Source: Oligosphaeraceae bacterium
GTDB taxonomy: Bacteria > Verrucomicrobiota > Lentisphaeria > Oligosphaerales > Oligosphaeraceae
Direction: 5' to 3'
NCBI GenBank assembly: GCA_012515455.1
Contig: JAAYYJ010000240.1
Coordinates: 1 to 18,886, forward strand
DNA: 18,886 nt
Of this stretch, positions 1 to 5,457 are shown in pieces. The translations under genes and the position numbers were made by a program. Position 1 is the stretch's first letter. The number at the start of each line of letters is the position of its first letter. The notes under the pieces are model-generated. The model was not told where the DNA came from. It worked only from the letters and a program-made list of their open reading frames with translations, and did not search any database.

Positions 1-412
1 CGTGCTCGCAGAGTATTTTCAGGACCAGGCCATTGTCACCGGCGACAACCTCGGCCAGGTCGCCAGCCAGACCCTGGACAACCTCTCGGTCATTGGTCAG
101 GCCAGCGACATCCTGGTACTCAGACCGTTGCTCGCCTACGACAAAATCAACATCATGGACCTCGCCCAGGATATCGGCACCTACGATATCTCCAGCGAAA
201 ACGTCCCTGACAGCTGTACCGTCTTCGCCAGCAACAACCCCGCCACCAGGGCCAAGCCCGACCACATCAGCCACGAAGAACAAAAAATTCCACTGCGAGA
301 ACTGCTCTTCCAATGCCTTGACAGCGCTTCGCTTATCAATGCCCAGAACTGCCACGAACACCCATTCCCGGAATTGAAAACCTACAGCCAATCCCTGCAG
401 AATTTCACCTAA
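1..412 (+). CDS. thiI: ThiI, tRNA 4-thiouridine / thiamine sulfurtransferase, C-terminal fragment
   Basis: This is the 3' end of a gene that begins before the window; the frame is open from base 2 to the stop at 410-412. Visible are GDNLGQVASQTLDNL, then VLRPLLAYDKINIMDLAQDIGTY, then a CTVF...NPATRAKP segment. These are the conserved C-terminal blocks of the ThiI PP-loop adenylation domain. ThiI adenylates uridine 8 of tRNA for thiolation and in many bacteria also supplies sulfur for the thiazole of thiamine; it acts in the cytoplasm. After the NPATRAKP block only about 50 residues remain, so there is no C-terminal rhodanese domain; this matches the short ThiI form that relies on a separate sulfur carrier. 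The next gene starts 163 bases later behind its own ribosome binding site, so thiI probably ends its transcription unit, although I see no clear terminator hairpin. The family call is secure; the N-terminal THUMP and ATP-binding parts cannot be checked. Confidence 0.9.
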   Translation, partial: VLAEYFQDQAIVTGDNLGQVASQTLDNLSVIGQASDILVLRPLLAYDKINIMDLAQDIGTYDISSENVPDSCTVFASNNPATRAKPDHISHEEQKIPLRELLFQCLDSASLINAQNCHEHPFPELKTYSQSLQNFT

Positions 413-562
413 GATAACATCTCCCAGCTGTTAAAAAGGACATTTCAAATTATTATTTGAATTTGCATAATATTATCTTCCGTCTTACGTTATATTGTAT
501 GAGCAGCGGGTTGCTGCACTTCTTTTGCGAGTTCCCCCTGACCATAGTTCTCAAACGTTTTC

Positions 563-570
563 AAGGAGGT
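563..570 (+). promoter_or_regulatory. Strong Shine-Dalgarno site for the 576 gene
   Basis: AAGGAGGT ends 5 bases before the ATG at 576. It is a near-perfect anti-16S match and the strongest ribosome site on the + strand of this window, so it fixes this start and suggests high translation. The 150 bases upstream are AT-rich, with TTGAAT at 457-462 and TATATT at 491-496, but the spacing does not give a convincing promoter. Confidence 0.75.
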
Positions 571-575
571 AAATT

Positions 576-1037
576 ATGAACAGACATCCTGGCAGAGTTT
601 TAGTCGTTCTGGCCGCCAGTTCCTTAATGTTAGCCTCTGGCACCGCGGTAGCTGGTGGGCATCATGGATTGCGTGACATTGACCGCGCCTTGCTGATCAC
701 CGACATTGTGTTTCGGGCCTTGAGTTTCAACCGTGTGGTTGTGACCGAGCCCATGGTGACTTATTCCGAGACGGTCTATACGGCACCCAATACCACCATC
801 TATGTCAGTCCGCAGTATGTCCCCGCGCCGGTAATCGTGGCTCCCCGCTACTACTACCCCTATCGTCCGCCGCAGAGGCCGCATTATTATCCTGCTCCGC
901 GGCACAAACCCAGCCCGCCGCCCAGTTTCCATCGCGGTCCCAGCCGCGGTCCCGGGCGTGATGCTCCGGGGCGTGGTCCCGGTCGCAGTTCCGGACGCAG
1001 TTCCGGTCGCGGGGGCGGGGGCGGTCATCGCCGCTAA
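576..1037 (+). CDS. Small secreted Pro/Arg/Gly-rich protein of unknown function
   Basis: The 153-residue product begins with a signal peptide: positive MNRHPGR, a hydrophobic stretch to about residue 20, and a likely signal peptidase I site after AVA at residue 26. The mature part has two zones. Residues 27-95 are an ordinary, partly beta-like segment containing LLITDIVFRALSF and VVVTEPMVTYSETVY. Residues 95-153 are low-complexity: first a Tyr/Pro zone (PRYYYPYRPP and similar), then a basic Gly/Arg/Ser tail ending in a run of glycines and HRR. The tail DNA contains short direct repeats around GGTCGCAGTTCCGG. The strong ribosome site and the following hairpin terminator mark it as a single-gene, well-expressed unit. 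No family is recognised. A periplasmic or surface-associated protein with a disordered cationic tail that might bind anionic polymer is a guess. Signal peptide, composition and gene boundaries are clear. Confidence 0.75.
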   Translation: MNRHPGRVLVVLAASSLMLASGTAVAGGHHGLRDIDRALLITDIVFRALSFNRVVVTEPMVTYSETVYTAPNTTIYVSPQYVPAPVIVAPRYYYPYRPPQRPHYYPAPRHKPSPPPSFHRGPSRGPGRDAPGRGPGRSSGRSSGRGGGGGHRR

Positions 1038-1065
1038 CCTCAACCACCAGCACTAACCAGCCCAG

Positions 1066-1100
1066 ACGCCGCCGCGGCATACGCGGCGGCGTTTGGTTTT
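1066..1100 (+). terminator. Intrinsic terminator after the secreted protein gene
   Basis: A perfect 11-bp GC-rich stem (ACGCCGCCGCG at 1066-1076 with CGCGGCGGCGT at 1082-1092) encloses a 5-base loop and is followed by TTGGTTTT. It starts 28 bases after the stop codon, which is a usual distance. The T tract is interrupted by GG, so efficiency may be moderate. Confidence 0.75.
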
Positions 1101-1197
1101 CTGTTGCCATTAACCGCAGTCCCGTTCGGCCTCTTCCGGGCCGGGGGGCAAATCATTTGCGTGCGCGTCCAAAGTACGTCTCACACCCGCCCAAATC

Positions 1198-1228
1198 TTG
1201 ACTTTTGTCCATCTTAATTCATATTAAG
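1198..1228 (+). promoter_or_regulatory. Sigma70-like promoter with an inverted repeat over the -10 region
   Basis: TTGACT at 1198-1203 is followed, after an 18-base spacer, by TATTAA at 1222-1227. The predicted start of transcription is near 1233-1236. A perfect inverted repeat, CTTAAT-TCAT-ATTAAG (1213-1228), covers the -10 box and could bind a repressor. The promoter would serve the GDPD, AraC and Gfo/Idh/MocA genes that follow. Confidence 0.5.
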
Positions 1229-1280
1229 GCTTATGCTGATCTGCTTGTCGGTACATTATTTCACCAATGAAAGGTATGCA

Positions 1281-2063
1281 ATGGCAGTACAATGGATTTC
1301 CCACCGTGGTGAATCAAGCGATGCCCCGGAAAACACTCTTGCCGCTTTCCGTCTGGCCATGACCCGCGACACTGATGGCATGGAATGCGATATCTATTCC
1401 ACCGCCGACCAGGTGCTGGTCTGCTGTCATGACGAAACCACCACCCGGACCAGCGGACAGGAAAAAAGTATCACCAGGTCCACTCTGGCAGAATTGCGCC
1501 AACTGGATTTCTCAAACGGCAAAAGCGCTTACCGGGGCGAGCGCATCCCCACCCTAGAGGAGGCATTGGCGGTGCTGCGCCCGGGCAAGACCTTCTATAT
1601 TGAAATCAAAGGCGGCAATGCCGCCCTGATTGAGCCGCTGCTGAGCTTGCTCGCCACCGCGAAAGTCCCGCTGCAGGACATCGTGATGATCTGTTTTGAC
1701 CAGGAGGTCTGCCGGCAGGCGAAAATCCGCTGCCCACAGCTCCGGACCCTGTGGCTGACCTCCTACAGCGACGAGCAGCCGCCCCGGGCGGAAGAGGTCA
1801 TCGCCACTCTGCGCCAATGCCAGGCGGACGGCATTGATCTCAACGGCAGGCGCGCCTTCATCGACGCGGCCTTCGTGGCGGCCGTACAAGCCGCGGGATA
1901 TTATTTCGCGGTCTGGACCATCGATGCAGAAGAACGGGCCCGGGAACTGATTGCCTGCGGGGTTGACGCCATCACCAGCAATCGCGCGGCGGCGCTGCGG
2001 GATGAAATTGCAGCTCAGCCCTGCACTCGGGGCAATGCCAGGCAGGCCGCAGCAGAATCCTGA
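1281..2063 (+). CDS. Glycerophosphodiester phosphodiesterase family protein (cytoplasmic)
   Basis: The 260-residue product has the GDPD TIM-barrel signature. HRGE at 8-11 and PENT at 16-19 are followed by the metal-binding ExD (E35, D37 in MECDIY), the second catalytic histidine in HDETTTRT (H50), and the third acidic ligand in FYIEIK (E108). The C-terminal barrel strand shows WTIDAEERARELIACGVDAITSN, as is usual. All expected catalytic residues are present, so hydrolysis of a glycerophosphodiester to glycerol-3-phosphate and an alcohol is likely, though the true substrate may be another phosphodiester. There is no signal peptide, so it should act in the cytoplasm. I chose the ATG at 1281 because GAAAGG (1269-1274) sits 6 bases upstream and homology starts at once. 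An in-frame ATG at 1233 lies almost at the predicted transcription start and would add an untypical leader. The AraC gene follows after 21 bases. A diverged paralogue lies at 7074. Confidence 0.85.
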   Translation: MAVQWISHRGESSDAPENTLAAFRLAMTRDTDGMECDIYSTADQVLVCCHDETTTRTSGQEKSITRSTLAELRQLDFSNGKSAYRGERIPTLEEALAVLRPGKTFYIEIKGGNAALIEPLLSLLATAKVPLQDIVMICFDQEVCRQAKIRCPQLRTLWLTSYSDEQPPRAEEVIATLRQCQADGIDLNGRRAFIDAAFVAAVQAAGYYFAVWTIDAEERARELIACGVDAITSNRAAALRDEIAAQPCTRGNARQAAAES

Positions 2064-2084
2064 TTCCGCTCTAAAGACCGGCAG

Positions 2085-3038
2085 ATGGACAATTCAGCCA
2101 ACATCATCACCACCCGCAGCGGCGGCAGTTCCTACGAACGCTTCCCGGCCGACTACCAGTCGCACATGCATTTCCTGCGCAATTACTCCTGGTATGATGT
2201 TCTGCCGTTCTCGCTGATTCTCTGGCCGCATACCTTCAGCGACTGCGAACGCCAGGGTAGCTGGTGGCGGGAGCGCCACCACTACCACAGCCTGGCTCTG
2301 GAACTAATGCTGGAAGGCGAGCTGCAGTACGAGCAGAATGGCAAGAAGACCCTGGTCAGGAAGGGCGACCTGTATTTGAGCCACCCCGGCAACACGATTA
2401 AAATCCACAGCTGTGGCCAGGAATACGCCCATCAGCTGCAGCTGGTCATCTCCGGCAGTCAGGTGCCCATCCTGCTGGAGGGTCTGGAACTGCGCCAGAC
2501 CTTCCTCTATCCCCGGGGATACAGCGAGCAAATCGGCAAGTATATGGACCGCATTGCGGATTTGCTGCTGAGCCGGACCTCCGCCGTGCAGTCCAGCAGC
2601 CGGACTTATGAGCTGCTGGCCTGGCTGGCCAACGAGAGGATCGCCCTGGAACAATCGCAGCTGCCGCCGGTACTCACCAAGGCAGTGCGGATCATGGGCA
2701 ACGAACTGTCGCGCGGGCACAGCATCGCGGCCATTGCCGAGCTGGCCGGGACCAGCAAGGCGACCCTTGCCCGACTGTTCCGGCAGTACTGCCACTGCAC
2801 TCCGCAGGAGTATTTCACCACCCTCAAAATGGAGTACGCCAGGAACTTGCTGAAGCTGAACCGATACTCCTGCAAGGAGATTGCCGAGCAGCTCGGCTTC
2901 CGGAATCCGCTGTATTTCTCCAGCGTCTTCAAGCACTACAGCGGTCTCTCGCCCCGGCAGTTCCGTACAGCCGTCAGGAGAGAAAAAACCGACCCTGCAC
3001 CTCCCGCGCCGGCCGCGCGGGAGGAATTCCCAGTCTAG
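2085..3038 (+). CDS. AraC-family transcriptional regulator
   Basis: The 317-residue protein has the two-part AraC layout. The N-terminal half contains a cupin-like ligand domain (about residues 60-125, with RERHHYHSLALELMLEGE and KGDLYLSHPGN). The C-terminal half is a double helix-turn-helix domain (about 205-300), with SIAAIAELAGTSKATLARLFRQ as the first recognition unit and SCKEIAEQLGFRNPLYFSSVF then GLSPRQFR as the second. Proteins of this type sense a small molecule, often a sugar, and activate adjacent catabolic genes. It starts 21 bases after the GDPD stop and ends 48 bases before the dehydrogenase, so the three genes probably form one operon. The ribosome site before the ATG at 2085 is weak, which fits low regulator expression or coupling to the gene upstream. 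Right behind its stop codon lies a C9-GG-A7 homopolymer tract (3039-3056). Likely targets are its own operon and the glycosidase unit at 5458; this is inference. Confidence 0.9.
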   Translation: MDNSANIITTRSGGSSYERFPADYQSHMHFLRNYSWYDVLPFSLILWPHTFSDCERQGSWWRERHHYHSLALELMLEGELQYEQNGKKTLVRKGDLYLSHPGNTIKIHSCGQEYAHQLQLVISGSQVPILLEGLELRQTFLYPRGYSEQIGKYMDRIADLLLSRTSAVQSSSRTYELLAWLANERIALEQSQLPPVLTKAVRIMGNELSRGHSIAAIAELAGTSKATLARLFRQYCHCTPQEYFTTLKMEYARNLLKLNRYSCKEIAEQLGFRNPLYFSSVFKHYSGLSPRQFRTAVRREKTDPAPPAPAAREEFPV

Positions 3039-3086
3039 CCCCCCCCCGGAAAAAAATGTCTCCTCCACCACTCCCCTGGAGAAAAA

Positions 3087-4301
3087 ATGCAAAAAGTCCG
3101 CATTGGCATTCTTGGTTTTGGCAACCGTGGCTATTCTTTTGTGGTGCCACTGCTGACGGAACCATTCTCCGCCCAGGCAGAAATCATCGCCGTCTGCGAC
3201 CCCAATGAACTCAAGCTTGATTTTGCCCGGGGCAGCCTCCAGGCCTGCCCCCAGGTGCATTACTGCCGGGAAATCTCCGCCCTGCTGGCTCAGCATCCCG
3301 ACGTGGTCTTCGTGACCACCCCGCAATTCGCCCACGCATCCTGCGCCATCGCCGCCCTGGAAGCCGGTTGTGACGTGTTCCTGGAAAAGCCCATGGCCCG
3401 CAGCAGCGCCGAATGCCGGGCCATCATTGCGGCGGAGAAGCGCAGCGGCCGGCGAGTGTTCATGGGCTTCAACCTGCGATTCAATCCGGTCTGTGCCAAG
3501 ACCCTGGAGCTGATTGCCGGTGGCCGCATCGGCAGAGTGCAGCAGATGGTCTGCACCGACTACTACAGCGGCGGCTTCAGTTATTTCCGGCGCTGGCACC
3601 GCCTCAGGGCCAATTCCGGCGGTCTGACGGTGGAGAAGGGCTGCCACTCGATCGACCAGTTGAACAGCTATGCCGGGAGCATCCCCGTACGGGTGGCGGC
3701 CTTTGGCGGGCTGGACCGTTTCAAGCCCGACCCGGAAGGCTCGGATTACTGCTCGAACTGCGGCAAAGCCGGCACCTGCCCCTACTATATGGATATGGCC
3801 AAAGCTGAGGAAACCACCCGCATCACTACCGGCATCGACGGCATTGTGGTCAACGGCGGGGAGAAACTAGACCTTTGCGTCTTCAACAGCGACAAGGACA
3901 CCAACGACAATATCACCATCATCATTGAATACGAAAATTCCGTCCGCGCCTCGCTGGTGGAATGCTTCACCAGCAGCTGCCAGGCGACCACCGGCCGGCA
4001 GTTCATCATCAACGGCTGGAACGGCCAGATCTGGACGGAACTGAAGGATCGGAAAATCCAGGTCTTCGACAACGCTCCGGGCCAGCCCGCTCTGTCCCCG
4101 GAAATTCCCGCCATCCCGGCTGGTTCGGGCAGGCACGGCGGCGCCGACAACCAGATGCTCGAGTACGTCATCAGCACTATCGCACATGACCGGCCGAACC
4201 TCGACATGCTGACCCGGGACGGATACTACGCAGTGGCAGTTGCGGAAGCCGCCGAACGCTCAGTCGAAGAAGGCCGGATGATTGAGATCGAAAAACTCTG
4301 A
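3087..4301 (+). CDS. Gfo/Idh/MocA-family NAD(P)-dependent sugar oxidoreductase
   Basis: The 404-residue protein opens with a Rossmann fold (VRIGILGFGNRGYSFVVPLL, glycines at 10, 12 and 15; AVCDPNE at 35-41). It then has FVTTPQFAHA and the family hallmark EKP (100-102, FLEKPMARS). The catalytic region around GGLTVEKGCHSIDQL includes H187, the likely general acid/base. The length is at the upper end for the family. An internal insertion carries three cysteines in C-x2-C-x5-C spacing (222, 225, 231), a motif found in a subset of family members. Enzymes of this family oxidise or reduce hydroxyls of sugars, inositols or glycosides; the substrate cannot be read from the sequence. No signal peptide is present, so it is cytoplasmic. 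GGAG at 3078-3081 precedes the ATG by 5 bases. It is the last gene of the upstream operon, before the long repeat-bearing intergenic region. Confidence 0.9.
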   Translation: MQKVRIGILGFGNRGYSFVVPLLTEPFSAQAEIIAVCDPNELKLDFARGSLQACPQVHYCREISALLAQHPDVVFVTTPQFAHASCAIAALEAGCDVFLEKPMARSSAECRAIIAAEKRSGRRVFMGFNLRFNPVCAKTLELIAGGRIGRVQQMVCTDYYSGGFSYFRRWHRLRANSGGLTVEKGCHSIDQLNSYAGSIPVRVAAFGGLDRFKPDPEGSDYCSNCGKAGTCPYYMDMAKAEETTRITTGIDGIVVNGGEKLDLCVFNSDKDTNDNITIIIEYENSVRASLVECFTSSCQATTGRQFIINGWNGQIWTELKDRKIQVFDNAPGQPALSPEIPAIPAGSGRHGGADNQMLEYVISTIAHDRPNLDMLTRDGYYAVAVAEAAERSVEEGRMIEIEKL

Positions 4302-4380
4302 CCGGAACAGAAATTACGTTAAGGTGCGTAGATTGGTACCAGGTGGTCGCTGAAGAGGCGCCGTTTTCGGTTGAACTCGC

Positions 4381-4392
4381 AATGACGTCATT
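4381..4392. promoter_or_regulatory. 12-bp perfect palindrome, possible operator
   Basis: AATGACGTCATT is a perfect 12-bp palindrome lying 80 bases after the dehydrogenase stop codon and 46 bases before the tandem array. Its form suits a dimeric DNA-binding protein, but there is no second copy in the window and no promoter next to it. Chance occurrence cannot be excluded. Confidence 0.2.
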
Positions 4393-4438
4393 TACGCCGG
4401 AAGGAGAGATTGCAGTTGTCATCTGCAGGCGATCTAGA

Positions 4439-4934
4439 ATACCCAGCTGAAAGCGAGTTCCGACCAGATCGCACCAGCGCCCGGCGATGGTGTATACCCA
4501 GCTGAAAGCGAGTTCCGAGCAGATCGCACCAGCGCCCGGCGATGGTGTATACCCAGCTGAAAGCGAGTTCCGAGCAGATCGCACCAGCCCCCGGCGATGG
4601 TGTATACCCAGCAGAAAGCGAATTCCGACCAGATTACACCAACGCCCGGCGATGGTGTATACCCAGCTGGAAGCGAGTCCCGACCAGATCGCACCAGCCC
4701 CCGTCGATGGTGTATACCCAGCTGGAAGCGAGTTCTGACCAGATCGCACCAGCGCCCCGCGATGGTGTATACCCAGCTGGAAGCGAGTTCCGCCCAGATC
4801 GCACCAGCACCAGCGCCTGCTGCCGGCGATGGTGTATACCCAGCTGGAAGCGAGTTCCGACCAGATCGCACCAGCCCCCGGCGATGGAGTATACCCAGCT
4901 GAAAGCGAGTTCCGCCCAGATCGCACCAGCGCCC
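4439..4934. repeat. Nine-copy 55-bp tandem repeat array
   Basis: Units beginning ATACCCAGCTG start at 4439, 4494, 4549, 4604, 4659, 4714, 4769, 4836 and 4891. The period is exactly 55 bp except for the seventh unit, which is 67 bp because of a 12-bp insertion. Copies differ by only a few substitutions. Each unit contains GTATAC, CAGCTG, CAGATCGCACC and, at its end, a 21-bp imperfect dyad. In the first unit this is 4472-4492: outer arms CACCA/TGGTG, inner arms CGCC/GGCG, one G-A mismatch. The last copy is cut off inside the dyad. As 55 is not a multiple of 3 and the unit lacks stops, reading frames rotate through the array in all phases, which argues against a coding role. The sequence is a minisatellite-like array. 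A role as protein-binding sites, recombination substrate or transcribed structured RNA is open. Confidence 0.95.
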
Positions 4935-4941
4935 CTGCTGG
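4926..4941 (+). other. Small stem-loop at the right border of the tandem array
   Basis: The last repeat copy diverges from the unit to give CCAGC (4926-4930), a 6-base loop and GCTGG (4937-4941), followed by GATTATTT. It replaces the usual dyad of the other copies with a simple 5-bp stem-loop. The stem is short and the T tract poor, so I do not call it a terminator. Confidence 0.3.
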
Positions 4942-5012
4942 GATTATTTGGCCTACACTGGGAAGCCGTTGTCCGGGAACATGGTATTTATATGCAATTG
5001 CTGACGTTTGCC

Positions 5013-5041
5013 TTGACAAAATCGACAAAAAGCACTATTTT
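5013..5041 (+). promoter_or_regulatory. Near-consensus sigma70 promoter without an adjacent gene
   Basis: TTGACA (5013-5018) is a perfect -35 box. After exactly 17 bases comes TATTTT (5036-5041). It is the best promoter match I found in the window. The predicted transcript would start near 5048. The next supported gene on this strand starts at 5458, so the promoter would either give that gene a leader of about 410 bases or make a short non-coding RNA ending at the hairpins at 5066-5110. Confidence 0.5.
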
Positions 5042-5065
5042 TTGCCCCATGCCCTTGATTCTAAC

Positions 5066-5110
5066 GGTGGGCCCACCCCACCGATTGGGGGGACCCCCAA
5101 CCCTATTTTG
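5066..5110 (+). terminator. GC-rich hairpins, possibly terminator-like
   Basis: GGTGGGCCCACC (5066-5077) is a perfect palindrome. It is followed by TTGGGGG-GA-CCCCCAA (5085-5100), a stem of up to 7 bp with a very tight loop, and then CCCTATTTTG. The second hairpin plus the short T tract resembles a weak intrinsic terminator and would end a transcript from the promoter at 5013. The tight loop and interrupted T tract make this uncertain. Confidence 0.3.
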
Positions 5111-5260
5111 ACGCGCGCGCGAGAGGGGCGCCGGAGGCGGACCATGGCAGCAGTGCCATCCCTCACTCACAATGGTTAAGGGGCGAAGATTAGGGCGGGG
5201 AAAAGAGCTTTGCCATAGTGGTTGGGTTGGTCAAACACCCGGTGATGCTCAGGGCACGGC

Positions 5261-5300
5261 GTTACCGGCGCCAGAGCGCTTACGGGTCAATTCCAAGCCC
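5261..5300 (+). repeat. 40-bp direct repeat, copy 1
   Basis: This copy begins GTTACCGGCGCCAG and includes GGGTCAATT and CAAGCC. It matches the second copy at 35 of 40 positions. The core contains the palindrome GGCGCC. It lies about 160-200 bases upstream of the glycosidase ATG. Confidence 0.7.
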
Positions 5301-5338
5301 CTGTAGCGTTCCGCAGATTTCATCATCAGCAACCCCGA

Positions 5339-5378
5339 GTTACCGGCGCCAGGGCCCTTATGGGTCAATTTCAAGCCT
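5339..5378 (+). repeat. 40-bp direct repeat, copy 2
   Basis: This second copy starts 78 bases after the first and is in the same orientation. Directly repeated sites upstream of a catabolic gene are a usual arrangement for AraC-type activators, and an AraC gene lies 2.3 kb upstream. The repeats could equally be remnants of a local duplication. Confidence 0.7.
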
Positions 5379-5457
5379 AGACAACATACGGCAGTCTGAA
5401 AAATGCTCATCACCAGATTTCGTACATTAACGGAATTACACTATCAAGGTTAAAACC

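Larger units (their letters stand above)
4302..5457. other. Long non-coding region with repeats, promoter-like and hairpin elements
   Basis: No gene is supported in these 1156 bases. It contains a palindrome (4381-4392), the 55-bp tandem array (4439-4934), a promoter-like sequence (5013-5041), GC-rich dyads (5066-5100), a further small stem-loop (ATGGCA-GCAG-TGCCAT, 5144-5159) and two 40-bp direct repeats (5261-5378). All of these are listed separately. Open frames exist here on both strands, but they come from the stop-free repeat unit, lack ribosome sites and encode nothing recognisable. Confidence 0.7.

Noticed and set aside
1233..1280. N-terminal extension of the first GDPD protein from the ATG at 1233
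   Set aside because: That ATG lies at the predicted transcription start and has no ribosome site. The ATG at 1281 has GAAAGG upstream and begins at the homologous region.
2304..3647. Long open frame (447 codons) on the - strand opposite the AraC and Gfo/Idh/MocA genes
   Set aside because: It is a GC-driven shadow of two confidently identified genes, with low-complexity Gly/Gln/Ala content, no family motif and no ribosome site.
4334..4341. TGGTACCA palindrome as an operator
   Set aside because: Eight-base palindromes are expected by chance at this density, and nothing around it supports a role.
4439..4934. Open frames of 80-280 codons on both strands across the tandem array
   Set aside because: The 55-bp unit has no stops in any phase, so long frames arise automatically. 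The translated repeat rotates through three frames and has no plausible start signals.
4439..4934. CRISPR array
   Set aside because: The repeats are directly joined with no unique spacers, the unit is 55 bp, and no cas gene is present.
5218..5430. Possible 70-codon gene containing the 40-bp repeats in one frame (YRRQ...YGSI twice)
   Set aside because: It starts at a GTG with no ribosome site. Four of the five codon differences between copies change the amino acid, and there is no recognisable domain.
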